Origin: Peribacillus cavernae
Lineage (GTDB): Bacteria; Bacillota; Bacilli; Bacillales; DSM-1321
DNA: 64,000 nucleotides
Reading direction: 5' to 3'
Assembly (NCBI RefSeq): GCF_003989135.1
Contig: NZ_RYZZ01000007.1
Coordinates: 666,367-730,366, forward strand
This document shows, piece after piece, positions 1-12,346 of this stretch. A program made the position numbers and the translations under genes. How positions within the stretch are numbered: position 1 is the stretch's first letter; each line of letters starts with the position of its first letter. The notes beneath the pieces were generated by a model. It was not told the origin of the DNA and ran no database searches. It saw only the letters and a list, made by a program, of their open reading frames with translations.

Positions 1-1
1 C

Positions 2-280
2 AAAAGCCTGCAAAAGCAAGCTGTAAACTTCCAGAATTATGGAAAAGAAAAGGCTTATACCCAAGTCCAGGCAAAGCTCGATGCTCTTGAGCAGGAGTTG
101 GATGAGCTTCCAATTGTTCAGGAGTTCAAGCAGTCACAGATTGATGTAAACGATTTGCTGCAGATGGTCGCTTCCCAGGTCTCCAACACGGTCACCGACT
201 TGATTATCGAATCGACCGACGGCAATTTGCTAAGCGGCGAAACCGGATCTAAAGTCCGTGCCGGCGGAAAAAGCTGCTGA
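2..280 (+). CDS. ricA: RicA (YmcA) C-terminal part, cut by the window edge
   Basis: The reading frame is open from base 2 to the TGA at 278-280 and lacks its start. The visible 92 residues match the end of RicA/YmcA: KQAVNFQNYGKEKAY, then QEFKQSQIDVNDLLQMV, then the closing GETGSKVRAGGKSC. RicA belongs to the YlbF/YmcA family of small helical proteins. With RicF and RicT it forms the Y-complex, which promotes RNase Y-dependent mRNA maturation and influences biofilm formation, competence and sporulation. The GETGSK motif and a cysteine near the end fit the known Fe-S-associated C-terminal tail. The position directly upstream of cotE is the same as in B. subtilis. Identity is fairly sure; the N-terminal half is not in the window. 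Confidence 0.9.
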   Translation, partial: KSLQKQAVNFQNYGKEKAYTQVQAKLDALEQELDELPIVQEFKQSQIDVNDLLQMVASQVSNTVTDLIIESTDGNLLSGETGSKVRAGGKSC

Positions 281-346
281 TAAACCGTTCTTATGGAAAG
301 ATCACAAAGCTAAATGGTAAAGCTTGACGTTTAACTAAATGGAATA

Positions 347-392
347 AAAGCTGCCTGTCCTGATATGCATCAGTGACAGGCAGCTTTTTTAT
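347..392 (+). terminator. Rho-independent terminator of ricA
   Basis: AAAGCTGCCTGTC pairs with GACAGGCAGCTTT around an inner CTGAT/ATCAG stem, followed by a T run. It ends the ricA transcript. Confidence 0.9.
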
Positions 393-691
393 TGTCCCCA
401 CTTCATTACAAATGTTAAGATACAGGACTCCGGTCCGCCATTATTATGATGCGGCTGGAGGATGAATACAACTTCCGATGGTCTATATTCCGTTTTGACA
501 AGCACTTTAAATTGATTGTCCGGAATTGGTTACGGGGGGTTTTCCGGCGATTTAGTCTAGAATTATCAAAGAATGAATGATGCCAGTAATACGATTACCC
601 TTAAATCGTGACACATATCCCGGAATGTCCGCATAAAATAGTGTAGATTACGATATTTACATTCAGTTTCTTTTACGCAAAAATTATTCGC

Positions 692-719
692 ACACTAGAC
701 TTTTAACCTGCATAGGATG
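692..719 (+). promoter_or_regulatory. Candidate sigma-K/sigma-E type promoter of cotE
   Basis: The 358 bases between the ricA terminator and cotE hold no gene. About 30 bases before cotE lies AC (692-693), 17 bases, then CATAGGATG (711-719), resembling the mother-cell pattern AC-N16/17-CATA-NNN-TA. cotE is transcribed by sigma-E and sigma-K RNA polymerase in B. subtilis, which makes the match plausible. Short degenerate patterns like this also arise by chance. Confidence 0.35.
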
Positions 720-750
720 AATGGAAACTGTATGAGGAGGGTTCGCTAGC

Positions 751-1287
751 ATGTCAGATTATAGAGAGATTATAACTAAAGCGGTGGTGGCAAAAGGACG
801 AAAATATACAAAGTCCTCACACACCATTTCCCCGGCTCATCATCCCTCGAGCATTCTAGGTTGCTGGATCATCAACCATAAGTACGAGGCAAAAAAGGTC
901 GGCAAGAAAGTGGAAATCCGCGGAACATTTGAGATTAATGTCTGGTATTCTTCACAGCATAATACTAAAACCGAGCTTGTGTGTGAAAAAGTTCATTATA
1001 CTGATGTCGTTTCACTGAAGTACCGCGATCCAGACTACCACGATGACGATGATGTCATCGCAAAAGCAGTTCAGCAGCCGAACTGTATTGAAGCCAGCAT
1101 CTCGCCATGTGGTCAAAAAATCATCGTCCAGGTGGAAAGAGAGTTCTTTGTCGAAGTGATCGGGGAAACAAAAGTATGTGTCGCTGTTAATCCGGATGGC
1201 TGCAATGATGATGACTGGGACTTCGACTCAGATGATGAATTCGAAGATTTGAATCCGGATTTCCTTGTTGATTTTGAAGATGAGTAA
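751..1287 (+). CDS. cotE: Outer spore coat morphogenetic protein CotE
   Basis: 178 residues starting [19 protein letters not shown], the conserved CotE N-terminus, with [20 protein letters not shown] and a very acidic end ([19 protein letters not shown]) typical of this family. CotE assembles as a ring around the forespore under SpoIVA and SafA control, and is needed for outer coat (and in some species exosporium) attachment. The length equals that of other CotE proteins. A strong site (GAGGAGGG) lies 8 bases before the ATG. It sits between ricA and mutS as in other Bacillus genomes, as a single-gene unit with its own terminator. Identity is essentially certain. Confidence 0.97.
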   Translation: MSDYREIITKAVVAKGRKYTKSSHTISPAHHPSSILGCWIINHKYEAKKVGKKVEIRGTFEINVWYSSQHNTKTELVCEKVHYTDVVSLKYRDPDYHDDDDVIAKAVQQPNCIEASISPCGQKIIVQVEREFFVEVIGETKVCVAVNPDGCNDDDWDFDSDDEFEDLNPDFLVDFEDE

Positions 1288-1358
1288 AAAGGTTGCATCA
1301 AATTAAGCTTGCCTGCCGTTTCACATCAGGTCAGTAAGAATTGGATACGCTGTAATCA

Positions 1359-1393
1359 CCGGATGAAACCTGGCTTCATCCGGCTTTATTTTT
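1359..1393 (+). terminator. Terminator after cotE
   Basis: CCGGATGAA (1359-1367) pairs with TTCATCCGG (1375-1383), followed by a T-rich stretch. It separates cotE from mutSL. A TATAAT at about 1414-1419 is a candidate -10 element for mutSL. Confidence 0.8.
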
Positions 1394-1473
1394 CGACTGT
1401 AATTTCTAATATGTTATAATAAAGTACACTGATTACATAGGGAATATTTTTTGCGGGAAAGGTTTTGGAAACG

Positions 1474-4128
1474 ATGGCTTCATATACGCCAATGATACAG
1501 CAATATTTAAAAGTCAAGGCAGAGTACCAGGATGCCTTTTTATTTTTCCGTTTGGGAGATTTTTACGAAATGTTCTTTGAGGATGCTTTGAATGCATCAC
1601 AGGAGCTAGAGATTACGTTGACAAGCAGGGAAGGCGGCGGGGAAGATAAGATTCCCATGTGCGGTGTCCCCTATCATTCTGCTGCAGGGTATATTGATAT
1701 TTTAATAGAAAAAGGCTATAAGGTAGCGATTTGTGAACAGACGGAGGATCCAAAGCAAGCCAAAGGGGTAGTCCGGCGCGAGGTAGTCCAGCTGATCACG
1801 CCCGGGACGAAGATGGACGGCAAGGGCCTCGTTGAAAAGGAAAACAATTTCATTGCTTCGATTACCGATTTTGCGGATGGAACATTTGGGCTGGCCTACA
1901 ATGATTTGTCGACTGGTGAAAACAAAGTCACCATTCTTGAGGGCGGCTTTGATGATATGTACAATGAGCTTTCGATCCTTGGTGCCAAGGAAGTCGTTAT
2001 TGGCAATGACTTTCCATCTGAATGGCAGAAGAAAATGAAGGAAAGGGAAGTGGCTGCCCTTTCTTTTGAAGATTCAGCCGAAGAAAGCATGGAGTTTGTG
2101 TCTTTGCTTACGTTCTTACAGGAGCGAAAACAGCGTGCCGCTGTCTCCAGGCTGCTGCATTATCTATTCAGGACGCAAAAACGCAGCCTTGACCACCTCC
2201 AGCCGGTCCTGCCTTATGAAACCAATTCATTTATGAAAATTGATTTTTTTTCGAAGCGTAATTTGGAGCTTACCGAAACGATACGCTCCAAAGGAAAAAA
2301 GGGCTCCCTGCTCTGGCTGCTCGATGAAACGAAAACGGCGATGGGCGGTAGATTGCTAAAGCAGTGGATTGAAAGGCCGTTGATTGATCGAAAGCAAATT
2401 GAAACGAGACAAGCCCTCGTTGAAATTTTAAAAACCCACTATTTCGAGCGGCAGGATCTTCGTGAGCATTTGAAAGAGGTTTATGATCTAGAGCGGCTAG
2501 CGGGCCGGGTCGCTTTTGGCAATGTAAATGCGCGCGATTTACTCCAGTTGAAGCGGTCGCTGCGGCAAATTCCCGTGATCCGGGAGATAGTAACTTCAAT
2601 GGATAGTGAACGGATTGGCGTTCTCGCTGAAAAACTGGATCCGTGCGAGGAAGTCACTGATTTACTGGAAACGTCATTGAATGAAAATCCACCGCTCTCT
2701 GTCAAAGAGGGTAATATCATCAGGGACGGTTTTAACGAAGAGCTGGACACGTACCGTGATGCGAGCAGAAACGGAAAAACGTGGATTGCCCAGCTTGAAC
2801 GGGCAGAGAGGGATAGGACAGGCATCAAATCGTTAAAGATTGGCTACAATCGTGTGTTCGGTTATTATATTGAAGTAACAAGGGCAAATCTTCACCTTCT
2901 GGAAGAGGAAAGATACGAGCGGAAGCAAACGTTGACGAACGCCGAGCGCTTTATCACTCCTGACTTAAAGGAGAAAGAAGCGCTCATCCTCCAGGCTGAA
3001 GAAAAAAGCATCGGCCTTGAATACGATTTGTTCCTGGAAATCCGTGAACAGGTCAAAGCGCATATTCCCAGCCTTCAGGCCTTGGCGAGGGCAATCAGCG
3101 AGCTCGATGTGCTGCAGTGCTTTGCGACCATCAGTGAGGAAAGGCATTACGTTAAACCGGTATTTTCCAATGAACGGAAAGTGATTTTGAAGGATGGGCG
3201 CCATCCGGTTGTCGAAAAAGTGCTGCAGTCTCAGGAATACGTTCCAAACGATTGCTATATGGACAGCGAACGAGAGATGCTGCTCATTACCGGGCCGAAT
3301 ATGTCGGGGAAAAGCACTTATATGCGACAGGTCGCACTTACGGCTATCCTTGCCCAGATCGGCTGTTTTGTTTCAGCAGGTGAAGCGGTTCTGCCTATTT
3401 TCGATAAAATATTTACAAGAATCGGCGCTGCGGATGATTTAATTTCCGGGCAGAGTACGTTCATGGTCGAAATGCTCGAAGCAAAAAATGCGATCGTTCA
3501 TGCTACCGAAAACAGCCTGATCCTGTTTGATGAAATCGGCCGCGGCACTTCCACGTATGATGGAATGGCGCTCGCGCAGGCAATCATTGAGCATATCCAT
3601 GAAAAAATCGGGGCTAAAACCCTCTTTTCCACGCATTACCATGAGCTGACAGCATTATCGGACACACTCGCCTGCCTGAAGAATATCCATGTAAGCGCCG
3701 TGGAGCAAAACGGAAACGTTGTATTCCTTCATAAAATCAAGGAAGGCTCCGCTGACAAAAGTTACGGCATCCATGTTGCCCAGCTCGCGGAATTGCCAAA
3801 ATCTTTGATCAACCGTGCGAATGAAATCTTGACCGAGCTTGAAAAAGGCAGCCGCTCAGACAGGCCAGGCCAATTAAACGAAACGGACCAAAAGAAAGAA
3901 AGAACTTTGTATAATGAACCAAATGCATCCTCTAGGGAAACGAAAGCAGCTGCAGCAGAAAGCGAAGCCCAGCTGTCATTCTTTGAAGAAGCTGCCATTC
4001 CCGATAAAAAAGTGCCTGCTGCAAAGGAAAAAAAGGTGCTGGACGAGTTGAAGACGATGGAGATACTCGAGATGACACCGCTTGATGCACTGAATCTGTT
4101 ATACAAGCTGCAAAAAAAACTGAAATAA
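1474..4128 (+). CDS. mutS: DNA mismatch repair protein MutS
   Basis: 884 residues from the ATG at 1474, which begins [19 protein letters not shown] like other Bacillus MutS proteins; a TTG nine bases upstream is less likely because it lies too close to the GGGAAAGG site. MutS scans DNA and binds mismatches. The mismatch-reading GDFYEMF motif is near residue 30. The ABC-type ATPase follows with Walker [10 protein letters not shown] near residue 610, then [12 protein letters not shown] and FSTHYHEL. A proline/glutamate-rich linker around 800-850 leads to a C-terminal helical segment that usually makes tetramer and sliding-clamp contacts. The gene is co-transcribed with mutL, 26 bases downstream. 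It looks intact. Confidence 0.98.
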   Translation: MASYTPMIQQYLKVKAEYQDAFLFFRLGDFYEMFFEDALNASQELEITLTSREGGGEDKIPMCGVPYHSAAGYIDILIEKGYKVAICEQTEDPKQAKGVVRREVVQLITPGTKMDGKGLVEKENNFIASITDFADGTFGLAYNDLSTGENKVTILEGGFDDMYNELSILGAKEVVIGNDFPSEWQKKMKEREVAALSFEDSAEESMEFVSLLTFLQERKQRAAVSRLLHYLFRTQKRSLDHLQPVLPYETNSFMKIDFFSKRNLELTETIRSKGKKGSLLWLLDETKTAMGGRLLKQWIERPLIDRKQIETRQALVEILKTHYFERQDLREHLKEVYDLERLAGRVAFGNVNARDLLQLKRSLRQIPVIREIVTSMDSERIGVLAEKLDPCEEVTDLLETSLNENPPLSVKEGNIIRDGFNEELDTYRDASRNGKTWIAQLERAERDRTGIKSLKIGYNRVFGYYIEVTRANLHLLEEERYERKQTLTNAERFITPDLKEKEALILQAEEKSIGLEYDLFLEIREQVKAHIPSLQALARAISELDVLQCFATISEERHYVKPVFSNERKVILKDGRHPVVEKVLQSQEYVPNDCYMDSEREMLLITGPNMSGKSTYMRQVALTAILAQIGCFVSAGEAVLPIFDKIFTRIGAADDLISGQSTFMVEMLEAKNAIVHATENSLILFDEIGRGTSTYDGMALAQAIIEHIHEKIGAKTLFSTHYHELTALSDTLACLKNIHVSAVEQNGNVVFLHKIKEGSADKSYGIHVAQLAELPKSLINRANEILTELEKGSRSDRPGQLNETDQKKERTLYNEPNASSRETKAAAAESEAQLSFFEEAAIPDKKVPAAKEKKVLDELKTMEILEMTPLDALNLLYKLQKKLK

Positions 4129-4154
4129 GCAAGTAAAGCGAGGCGATCTTTGAC

Positions 4155-6062
4155 GTGAGGAAAATAGTTCAGCTTGATGAGGCATTATCCAATAAAATAG
4201 CGGCCGGAGAAGTGGTTGAACGACCTGCCTCAGTTGTAAAGGAACTTGTTGAAAATGCCATCGACGCAAACAGCACGATTGTCGAAATTGAGCTGGAGGA
4301 AGCGGGTCTTTCCAGAATCCGTATCATCGATAATGGCGACGGGATCTTGCCTGACGATGTGGAAACGGCATTTAAGCGGCATGCCACGAGCAAGATAAAA
4401 GATGAAAGTGATTTATTCAGAATCCGTACATTGGGCTTTCGCGGCGAGGCGCTGCCGAGCATAGCCTCCGTATCCCGCTTCGAGCTGAAAAGCAGCACCG
4501 GCGACGGGGCGGGGAAGAGGATTGTCCTTGAGGGCGGCGCCGTCAAGGAACTCGAACCTGCTTCAAGCCGTAAAGGCACCGATATCACCGTATCGGATTT
4601 GTTTTATAATACCCCGGCCCGCTTAAAGTATATGAAAACAATCCACACCGAACTTGGGAACATCACAGATGTGGCCAACCGGCTGGCCCTGGCCCATCCC
4701 GAGGTATCATTCCGCCTGATCCATAATGACAGGAAACTGCTTCATACAACTGGAAACGGTGATGTCCTGCAAGTGCTAGCGGCGATCTATGGCATCAATA
4801 TTGCAAAGAAAATGATACCGGTGCAAGGAAGCTCGCTTGATTTTACCGTGAAAGGATTCATCGCCCTGCCTGAAATCACAAGAGCGTCACGCAGCTATAT
4901 CTCAACGATGGTAAACGGGCGGTTCATCAAAAACTATCCGCTCGCTAATTCGATTTTGGACGGATATCATACCTTGCTTCCGATCGGCCGCTATCCAATC
5001 GCGCTGCTCTCGCTGGAAATGGATCCCATCCTCGTTGATGTGAACGTACATCCATCTAAAATGGAAGTTCGGCTAAGCAAGGAACAGGAACTGAACCAGC
5101 TTGTCGCAGAAACGATAAAGAACTCATTCAAAACGAGGGAGCTAATCCCAAGCGGACCCGAAAATATCCGCAAAGAACAGGACAGATCAGAACAGGCTGC
5201 CTTTGAACTGGACCATATTGTGCGCGAGGAAAGTTCTGTCCGTGCCGATGGAGAGCGGCAGGCTGCCGGATTAGGAAAAACCATGGTTCGTGAGCCCACT
5301 ATCCAGGAGCTGGAATATCCCGGGAAACTGAATCGTGACGGTGCTAACATTCCGGAGGTTCAAGTATCGCATTTTGAAGCGCCTGCTCCTGTATTCGATG
5401 ACGAGCCAGCGCAACCATTCTTTTTGGATCCTGTTCGTAGGGCGGACCATGGCGAAGAATCAGCGGGTTCTATCTCGGCCAGAGTTCCCCCTATGTATCC
5501 AATCGGCCAGATGCATGGAACGTATATTTTTGCCCAGAATGAAAAAGGGTTGTATATCATTGATCAGCATGCCGCACAGGAACGGATTAAATATGAATAC
5601 TTCTCAAAAAAGGTAGGCAGGGTTGAAAACGAACTGCAGGAAATGCTCGTGCCGATCACGCTTGAATATTCCACAGATGAGTGCATCAGGATTAACGAAT
5701 ATAAAGAGGAGCTTGAGAAGGTCGGAGTTTACCTCGAGGAGTTCGGCCACAATTCCTATATCGTCCGGGCCCATCCGCAGTGGTTCCCAACAGGAATCGA
5801 GCAGGAAGTAATGGAGGAAATGGTCGAACAGCTTCTATCCATGAAAAAGGTGGATATTAAAAAGCTCCGTGAAGAAGCGGCTATCATGATGAGCTGCAAG
5901 GGCTCGATAAAAGCAAACCATCACCTGCGAAACGATGAAATACGAGCTCTGCTTGATAAACTGCGGCAAACGAGCGATCCGTTCACCTGTCCGCACGGGC
6001 GTCCGATCATCATTTCTTATTCAACCTATGAGATGGAGAAGATGTTCAAGCGGGTCATGTGA
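4155..6062 (+). CDS. mutL: DNA mismatch repair endonuclease MutL
   Basis: 635 residues starting at GTG ([20 protein letters not shown]). The N-terminal GHKL ATPase shows ENAIDA, DNGDGI and [13 protein letters not shown]. The C-terminal domain has the endonuclease motif [14 protein letters not shown] (the DQHA-X2-E-X4-E pattern), SCKGSIKA and CPHGRP, so this is the nicking type of MutL found in bacteria without MutH. It couples MutS mismatch recognition to strand incision. A variable linker of about 130 residues (roughly 335-460) separates the two domains. The second gene of the mutSL operon, followed by a strong terminator. Confidence 0.98.
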   Translation: MRKIVQLDEALSNKIAAGEVVERPASVVKELVENAIDANSTIVEIELEEAGLSRIRIIDNGDGILPDDVETAFKRHATSKIKDESDLFRIRTLGFRGEALPSIASVSRFELKSSTGDGAGKRIVLEGGAVKELEPASSRKGTDITVSDLFYNTPARLKYMKTIHTELGNITDVANRLALAHPEVSFRLIHNDRKLLHTTGNGDVLQVLAAIYGINIAKKMIPVQGSSLDFTVKGFIALPEITRASRSYISTMVNGRFIKNYPLANSILDGYHTLLPIGRYPIALLSLEMDPILVDVNVHPSKMEVRLSKEQELNQLVAETIKNSFKTRELIPSGPENIRKEQDRSEQAAFELDHIVREESSVRADGERQAAGLGKTMVREPTIQELEYPGKLNRDGANIPEVQVSHFEAPAPVFDDEPAQPFFLDPVRRADHGEESAGSISARVPPMYPIGQMHGTYIFAQNEKGLYIIDQHAAQERIKYEYFSKKVGRVENELQEMLVPITLEYSTDECIRINEYKEELEKVGVYLEEFGHNSYIVRAHPQWFPTGIEQEVMEEMVEQLLSMKKVDIKKLREEAAIMMSCKGSIKANHHLRNDEIRALLDKLRQTSDPFTCPHGRPIIISYSTYEMEKMFKRVM

Positions 6063-6065
6063 AAG

Positions 6066-6113
6066 AAAAAAGCCTAGTAACGTTGATATATCAATGTTAC
6101 TAGGCTTTTTTTG
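6066..6113 (+). terminator. Terminator of mutSL
   Basis: AAAAAGCCTAGTAAC pairs with GTTACTAGGCTTTTT, closed by TTGATATATCAA, followed by a T run. Ends the core mutSL unit; the accessory block starts just after. Confidence 0.93.
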
Positions 6114-6223
6114 TTTTAAATATTGAACCTTTGTATCCAGTATTAGAAAACAAGATTAGAATATTTTCTGGATTTTACACCATCTTAAAGATAGTTGAAT
6201 TAATTGTGAAGGAAGGTTTTGTG

Positions 6224-9200
6224 ATGAGTCATTATCAGTATCCTCTGATGCAAGGTTTATATGATCCAAAAAATGAACATGACGCATGCGGGATTGGCTT
6301 TATCGCTAATATAAAGGGAAATAAATCGCATGAAATCGTACAATTGGCGGTTAAAATTCTTTGTAATCTTGAGCATCGAGGCGGACAGGGTGCCGATACG
6401 AGCACCGGAGATGGTGCAGGGATTATGACACAAATTCCCCACTCTTTTTTAAAAAGAGAATGTAAGAAAGAGGATATTGATCTGCCTGAGGAAGGGAAAT
6501 ACGGTGTCGGAATGATCTTTTTGTCACCCGACCCAAAGGTAAGAAAAACCGCAAGGAGAAAACTGGTTACCATTATCGAAGAAGAAGGGCAACAACTCCT
6601 AGGCTGGAGAACAGTTCCCGTCAATGATTCGTTTCTTGGTGAGGAAGCGAAGAAATCAAAACCATTTATTCAGCAAATTTTTATTGCACCGGCCTCATCC
6701 AATACAGATCAGATGGATTTTGAGCGAAAACTGTATGTCATTAGAAGGAGAGCGGAAAAAGAAATTCGGGAGGCTAAAGAATCTGAGCATTTTTATGTTG
6801 CCAGTCTTTCAACGAGTACGATTGTTTATAAAGGAATGTTAATTCCAGAACAGATCGATACCTTTTATATTGAATTGAACAATCCCAATTTTAAAACGGC
6901 AATGGCCCTTGTCCATTCCCGTTTTAGTACCAATACATTTCCAAGCTGGGAAAGATCCCATCCAAACCGATATGTCATTCATAACGGTGAATTTAATACC
7001 CTTAAAGGGAATGTAAACTGGATGCGTGCACGGGAAATGTTATGTAGGTCTGACTATTTTAATGAAAGTGAATTGGAAAAAGTATTGCCGGTGATTGATG
7101 AAGAAGGGAGCGACTCTTCGATGTTTGACAACTGCTTTGAGTTTCTCAGACTTTCCGGTCGCTCCCTTGCCCATACAGCGATGATGATGATTCCCGAACC
7201 ATGGGCCAATGATGAAATGATGAGCGAGGAAAAACGGTCATTTTATGAATATCATAGCTGCCTGATGGAACCATGGGATGGCCCAGCTGCAGTAGTGTTT
7301 ACGGATGGAAAACAAATCGGGGCCTGTCTCGACCGAAATGGACTGCGGCCAGCGAGGTATTATGTGACTAAGGATGATATGATCATTCTATCTTCGGAAA
7401 TCGGCGTCCTTGACATACCTCCAGAAGATATAGCCTATAAAGAACGGCTTCGCCCCGGGAAAATGCTGCTTGTTGATTTAGTTCAAGGCAGAATTATTCC
7501 AGATGAAGAGATTAAAAACAAAGTTTCATCCGAATACCCCTATAAAAGCTGGCTAACTGATCATTTAATTAGTCTCGATGATTTACCAGGGCCGCAAGAA
7601 GTACAAGGAAATGAACCAATGTCAGTCCCTGAACTGCAGCTTGCATTTGGCTATACCAATGAAGAAATGACGAAGATGCTTAAGGCCATGGTCACAGACG
7701 GTGTTGATCCGATTGGTTCGATGGGAAATGATACACCGCTTGCTTTTCTCTCAAAAAAGCCGCAGCTTTTATACAATTATTTTAAACAGCTGTTTGCCCA
7801 GGTAACAAATCCGCCGATTGATGCGACTCAGGAAGAAATTATTACAGATATTGGAACAACTATTGGCGCAGAAAGAAACTTAGTCAAGCCTGAGCCGGAA
7901 AGCTGCCGCAAAATCCGCTTAAACACACCGATTTTAACTGAAAAACAGTTCACAAAGCTTTGTACTAACCCTTATGAGGATTTTAGGGTAGAAATACTCT
8001 CGATTCTTTTTGATGTAACTAAAGGCAAGGTCAATCCAGAAGAAGTGTTAGATTGTCTATTTAACCAGGCAGATAAATCAATCCAAAATGGTGCAAAGCT
8101 TTTAATTTTATCTGACAGGGGAGTCAATGGAAAAATGGCGGCAATTCCCGCTTTACTTGCCGTTTCTGGGCTTCATCACTATTTAACGAGGAAGGGGACA
8201 CGCACAAAGGTCAGTCTGATTGTTGAATCGGGAGAGCCTCGTGTTGTTCATCATTTTGCATGCCTTCTCGGTTATGGCGCAGAGGCTATTTATCCATATC
8301 TTGCGTACGCGACATTAAAAGAAATGATCAATAACGGAGACCTTCGTGACACAGATTATCAAGAATCCGTTCATCGTTACATAAAAGCGGCAACAAAAGG
8401 TGTTGTTAAAGTGATATCCAAAATGGGGATTTCAACCATTCAGAGTTACCGGGGAGCGCAAATTTTTGAAGCGATCGGTATTCATATGGATGTCATTGAC
8501 CGTTATTTTACCCGCACAGCTTCAAGATTGGGCGGTATCGGTCTTAAGACTATTTTTCAAGAGGCTTTAATGAGGAATGAACAGACATTTTCAAGTCAAG
8601 ATAAGACCCTTGATTCCGGCGATGAATTTCAATGGAGGAGAGATGGAGAAGACCATCAATATAATCCGCAAACCATCCATTTGTTGCAACAGGCGTGCCG
8701 CATGAATGATTATCAGCTATTTAAGCAATATTCAAAGCTCCTCAATGATCATAATACTAATTTACAGTCCTTAAGAGGACTTCTTGCGTTTAAGAACAAT
8801 CGTCAGCCCATCCCGATTGAAGAAGTTGAACCTGTTGAAGAAATATATAAACGTTTTAAAACCGGGGCAATGTCATTTGGGTCGATCAGCGAAGAAGCTC
8901 ATGAAAGCCTCGCGATCGCAATGAATCGTATTGGTGGCAGAAGCAATTCGGGCGAAGGTGGTGAAGCACCGGAACGATTTACACCGAGTCCTAATGGCGA
9001 CCTGCGTCGCAGTGCTATTAAACAAGTTGCTTCAGGGAGATTTGGGGTAAGCAGTTATTATTTGGTGAATGCAGATGAAATTCAGATCAAAATCGCACAG
9101 GGAGCAAAACCCGGTGAAGGCGGCCATCTGCCGGGTAAAAAGGTCTATCCGTGGATTGCCGAGGTTAGAGGCTCAACCCCTGGTGTCGGTTTGATTTCAC

Positions 9201-10798
9201 CGCCACCGCATCATGACATTTATTCGATTGAAGACTTAGCAGAATTAATCTTTAACTTGAAAAACGCCAATCCGAACGCCAGGATCAGTGTCAAGCTTGT
9301 TTCAGCGGTGGGGGTAGGCACAATTGCAACAGGAGTGGCAAAATGCCGGGCAGATCTGGTGTTAATCAGTGGGTATGACGGTGGAACAGGCGCTGCACCA
9401 AGGACTGGCATTACACATACGGGTTTGCCATGGGAAATTGGACTCGCGGAAACGCATCAAACCTTGATGTTGAATCATCTGCGTGATCGAATCGTTGTTG
9501 AGGCTGACGGGAAGATGATGACAGGCCGGGATATCGTCATTGCCGCGTTACTCGGTGCCGAAGAATATGGATTCTCAACCGCACCGCTTGTCGTTCTCGG
9601 TTGTATTTATATGCGAGTTTGCCATCTTGATACATGTCCGGTCGGTGTAGCCACACAAAACCCCGAATTAAGGAAAAAGTTTACTGGAAAACCCGAGCAT
9701 GTCATGAGTTTTATGAGCTTTATCGCAAATGAAGTACGAGAGATTATGTCCGAACTCGGGTTTAGGTCGATAAGCGAAATGATCGGCTGCACAGATGTTC
9801 TGGAAACGAATCAAGCGATCGATCACTGGAAGACAAAAGGCATTGATTTAACGCCGCTCTTTTATCAACCGGATGTCCCGGCTCATGTCGGCCGTTATGC
9901 AACGAGAACGCAATATCATGGAATTGATGAGACACTCGATATACAGGAGTTAATTCCATTGTGCGAGCCTGCCCTGGAACATAGGGAGCCTGTAAAGGCA
10001 TCGTTGCCTATTTTAAATATTAACCGATCCGTAGGAACATTGCTTGGAAGTGAAATTTCAAAAAAATATGGCCAGGAAGGTTTGCCGATGGATACGATTC
10101 AATTAAGATTTTCCGGATTTGCAGGCCAAAGTTTCGGAGCCTTTATTCCCAAAGGAATGACATTGATTCTTGAAGGAGATTCAAACGACTATGTCGGAAA
10201 GGGGTTGTCAGGGGGGAAAATTATTGTCTATCCTCCGAAACAATCGACCTTTGTTCCGGAAGAAAACATTATCACCGGAAACGTCGCCTTTTACGGTGCA
10301 ACATCTGGTGAAGGATATATTCGCGGAATAGCCGGAGAACGGTTTTGCGTCCGTAATAGTGGTGCAAACGTCGTTGTAGAAGGTGTGGGCGATCATGGTT
10401 GTGAATATATGACTGGTGGACAGGTGGTCATTCTTGGTCCGACAGGCAGGAATTTTGCCGCCGGTCTATCAGGTGGAGTTGCCTATGTCTTTAATGAACT
10501 TGGAGATTTTAGCATGAAATGTAATCAAGAAATGGTATTTCTTGAACCATTAGTTTACCAAGATGAGATGAATAGTGTGAAGGCCATGATTGAAAAGCAT
10601 GCAGCCTATACAAAAAGTACGGTTGCTAAACGGATACTTGAGAATTGGGACCATGTGGTATCCAAATTTATTCGGGTCATTCCGAAAGATTACCTTGAAA
10701 TGCAACAATCCATTAGTCGTTTGGTTGACACAGGACTTACCAATAAAGAAGCTGCAATGAAAGCATTTGAAGAAAGGAAAAGAGCAGTTGCTGACTGA
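6224..10798 (+). CDS. gltA: Glutamate synthase (NADPH) large subunit
   Basis: 1524 residues from ATG 6224 ([16 protein letters not shown]); the frame is open further upstream but GGAAGG lies 8-10 bases before this ATG. The large subunit releases ammonia from glutamine and transfers it to 2-oxoglutarate to form glutamate. The N-terminal glutaminase domain starts at the cysteine in EHDACGIGF, which becomes residue 1 after propeptide removal. A central domain, the FMN/Fe-S synthase domain ([19 protein letters not shown] and the cysteines of [13 protein letters not shown]) and the C-terminal GXGXG beta-helix follow in normal order. The name follows Bacillus usage (gltA = large). Downstream comes the small subunit. 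No gltC regulator is next to it. Base composition looks more AT-rich than mutSL, as expected for an accessory block. Confidence 0.96.
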   Translation: MSHYQYPLMQGLYDPKNEHDACGIGFIANIKGNKSHEIVQLAVKILCNLEHRGGQGADTSTGDGAGIMTQIPHSFLKRECKKEDIDLPEEGKYGVGMIFLSPDPKVRKTARRKLVTIIEEEGQQLLGWRTVPVNDSFLGEEAKKSKPFIQQIFIAPASSNTDQMDFERKLYVIRRRAEKEIREAKESEHFYVASLSTSTIVYKGMLIPEQIDTFYIELNNPNFKTAMALVHSRFSTNTFPSWERSHPNRYVIHNGEFNTLKGNVNWMRAREMLCRSDYFNESELEKVLPVIDEEGSDSSMFDNCFEFLRLSGRSLAHTAMMMIPEPWANDEMMSEEKRSFYEYHSCLMEPWDGPAAVVFTDGKQIGACLDRNGLRPARYYVTKDDMIILSSEIGVLDIPPEDIAYKERLRPGKMLLVDLVQGRIIPDEEIKNKVSSEYPYKSWLTDHLISLDDLPGPQEVQGNEPMSVPELQLAFGYTNEEMTKMLKAMVTDGVDPIGSMGNDTPLAFLSKKPQLLYNYFKQLFAQVTNPPIDATQEEIITDIGTTIGAERNLVKPEPESCRKIRLNTPILTEKQFTKLCTNPYEDFRVEILSILFDVTKGKVNPEEVLDCLFNQADKSIQNGAKLLILSDRGVNGKMAAIPALLAVSGLHHYLTRKGTRTKVSLIVESGEPRVVHHFACLLGYGAEAIYPYLAYATLKEMINNGDLRDTDYQESVHRYIKAATKGVVKVISKMGISTIQSYRGAQIFEAIGIHMDVIDRYFTRTASRLGGIGLKTIFQEALMRNEQTFSSQDKTLDSGDEFQWRRDGEDHQYNPQTIHLLQQACRMNDYQLFKQYSKLLNDHNTNLQSLRGLLAFKNNRQPIPIEEVEPVEEIYKRFKTGAMSFGSISEEAHESLAIAMNRIGGRSNSGEGGEAPERFTPSPNGDLRRSAIKQVASGRFGVSSYYLVNADEIQIKIAQGAKPGEGGHLPGKKVYPWIAEVRGSTPGVGLISPPPHHDIYSIEDLAELIFNLKNANPNARISVKLVSAVGVGTIATGVAKCRADLVLISGYDGGTGAAPRTGITHTGLPWEIGLAETHQTLMLNHLRDRIVVEADGKMMTGRDIVIAALLGAEEYGFSTAPLVVLGCIYMRVCHLDTCPVGVATQNPELRKKFTGKPEHVMSFMSFIANEVREIMSELGFRSISEMIGCTDVLETNQAIDHWKTKGIDLTPLFYQPDVPAHVGRYATRTQYHGIDETLDIQELIPLCEPALEHREPVKASLPILNINRSVGTLLGSEISKKYGQEGLPMDTIQLRFSGFAGQSFGAFIPKGMTLILEGDSNDYVGKGLSGGKIIVYPPKQSTFVPEENIITGNVAFYGATSGEGYIRGIAGERFCVRNSGANVVVEGVGDHGCEYMTGGQVVILGPTGRNFAAGLSGGVAYVFNELGDFSMKCNQEMVFLEPLVYQDEMNSVKAMIEKHAAYTKSTVAKRILENWDHVVSKFIRVIPKDYLEMQQSISRLVDTGLTNKEAAMKAFEERKRAVAD

Positions 10799-10828
10799 AA
10801 ATAGCGGTTCGAAAAGGAAGTGAAAAAA

Positions 10829-12316
10829 TTGGGTAAGATAACCGGCTTTATTGAATTTCTACGGGAAACAAGACATGAACGTGATCCAAAAAATCGAATC
10901 AACGATTGGGAGGATTATACGCTCCCGATATCAGAAGAAAAAGTAAAGGAACAAGGAGCGCGGTGCATGGACTGCGGCATTCCAACCTGTCATATGGGAA
11001 CAAACTTAAATGGCCTGACATCAGGCTGTCCTGTTTACCACTTAATTCCTGAGTGGAATGATCTGGTTTATCAAGGACAATGGAAGGAAGCCCTAGAGCG
11101 TGAACTTAAGATGAACAATTTTCCTGAATTTACGGGGATCGCCTGTCCCGCTCCTTGTGAAGGGTCCTGCGTTCTCGGGATTAACGAACCGCCTGTTGCC
11201 ATTCGCACGGTTGAACGGGCGATTATAGAAAAAGGTTTTGCAGAAGGCTGGGTTACACCCGAGCCGCCAAAAACAAGAACAGGAAAAAAGGTGGCCGTCG
11301 TCGGATCGGGACCTGCCGGGCTTGCCTGTGCTGACCAGTTAAATAAAGTTGGCCACAATGTCACTGTTTTTGAACGAGATGACCGTCCAGGCGGACTGCT
11401 TACTTACGGAATTCCAGAAATGAAGCTTCCATATAGGATTGTAGAACGGCGAATCAATCTATTAATAGAAGAACAAATAACATTTGTAACAAATATGGAA
11501 ATAGGAAAAGACTATCCAGTGAACAAGCTCCGTGAGGATTTTGATGCAGTTGTTCTTTGTTGCGGTGCACTAAAACCAAGGTCATTACCTGTTGAAACGG
11601 GCGGGGATTTCAAAGGCGTTCACTTTGCGATGGAATTTTTACATGCAAATACAAAAAGTTTGCTGGATTCCAATCATAAAGATGGAAATTATATTTCAGC
11701 TTCAGGAAAAGATGTCATTGTCATCGGCGGCGGAGATACAGGAACAGACTGTATTGCAACGTCGATTAGACATCAATGCAGAAGCCTCGTCCAATTTGAC
11801 ATTTACGGAAAAAGACCCGAAACAAGAGCGGAAGACAATCCATGGCCACAGTGGCCTGTCATCCACCGAATCGAATACGGTCAAAAAGAAGCGGCAGCTT
11901 TTTTTGGAAAAGACCCGCGTGCTTATGCAATCATGACAACAAAATTTGTTGGTGATGAGAATGGACATGTTAAAGAGGTTCATACCATTAATGTAGAAAC
12001 TCAATTCGATCAAAATGGACATAAGATTCGAAAACAAATCCCGGGTACCGAAAAGGTGTGGCCAGCCCAGCTTGTCCTTATTGCGATTGGGTTCACAGGA
12101 CCTGAACAAATTCTTCTTCAACAATTCGGTGTTGAAACAGACGAATATTCAAACGCAAAGGCTGAATATGGCAAATTCGGGACGAATATAGAAGGAGTTT
12201 TCGCTGCGGGAGATATCCGACGTGGGCAAAGTCTAATTGTCTGGGCGATCAATGAAGGAAGAGGAGCTGCGAGAGAGTGCGACCGATATTTAATGGGAAC
12301 AACAGAATTGCCGTAA
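10829..12316 (+). CDS. gltB: Glutamate synthase small subunit
   Basis: 495 residues from a TTG at 10829 ([20 protein letters not shown]), matching the Bacillus GltB start. A GTG at 10820 overlaps the AAGGAAG ribosome site, so TTG is preferred. The N-terminus carries cysteine clusters for 4Fe-4S centres ([19 protein letters not shown]). A first dinucleotide fold ([14 protein letters not shown], residues about 150-165) binds FAD, and a second ([11 protein letters not shown]) binds NADPH. The subunit passes electrons from NADPH to the large subunit. It lies 30 bases downstream of the large-subunit gene, one operon. The relic of an ammonium transporter follows, suggesting a former nitrogen assimilation cluster. 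Confidence 0.96.
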   Translation: MGKITGFIEFLRETRHERDPKNRINDWEDYTLPISEEKVKEQGARCMDCGIPTCHMGTNLNGLTSGCPVYHLIPEWNDLVYQGQWKEALERELKMNNFPEFTGIACPAPCEGSCVLGINEPPVAIRTVERAIIEKGFAEGWVTPEPPKTRTGKKVAVVGSGPAGLACADQLNKVGHNVTVFERDDRPGGLLTYGIPEMKLPYRIVERRINLLIEEQITFVTNMEIGKDYPVNKLREDFDAVVLCCGALKPRSLPVETGGDFKGVHFAMEFLHANTKSLLDSNHKDGNYISASGKDVIVIGGGDTGTDCIATSIRHQCRSLVQFDIYGKRPETRAEDNPWPQWPVIHRIEYGQKEAAAFFGKDPRAYAIMTTKFVGDENGHVKEVHTINVETQFDQNGHKIRKQIPGTEKVWPAQLVLIAIGFTGPEQILLQQFGVETDEYSNAKAEYGKFGTNIEGVFAAGDIRRGQSLIVWAINEGRGAARECDRYLMGTTELP

Positions 12317-12346
12317 TGATGACTTGAAAAGTAAAAAATAATTTCA

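Noticed and set aside
2270-2828. Antisense frames of over 100 codons within mutS
   Set aside because: Shadow frames of a strongly conserved gene with no ribosome sites or family similarity.
6131-6223. Upstream extension of the glutamate synthase frame by 31 codons
   Set aside because: The extension lacks a ribosome site, and family members start close to ATG 6224, keeping the short propeptide before the catalytic cysteine.
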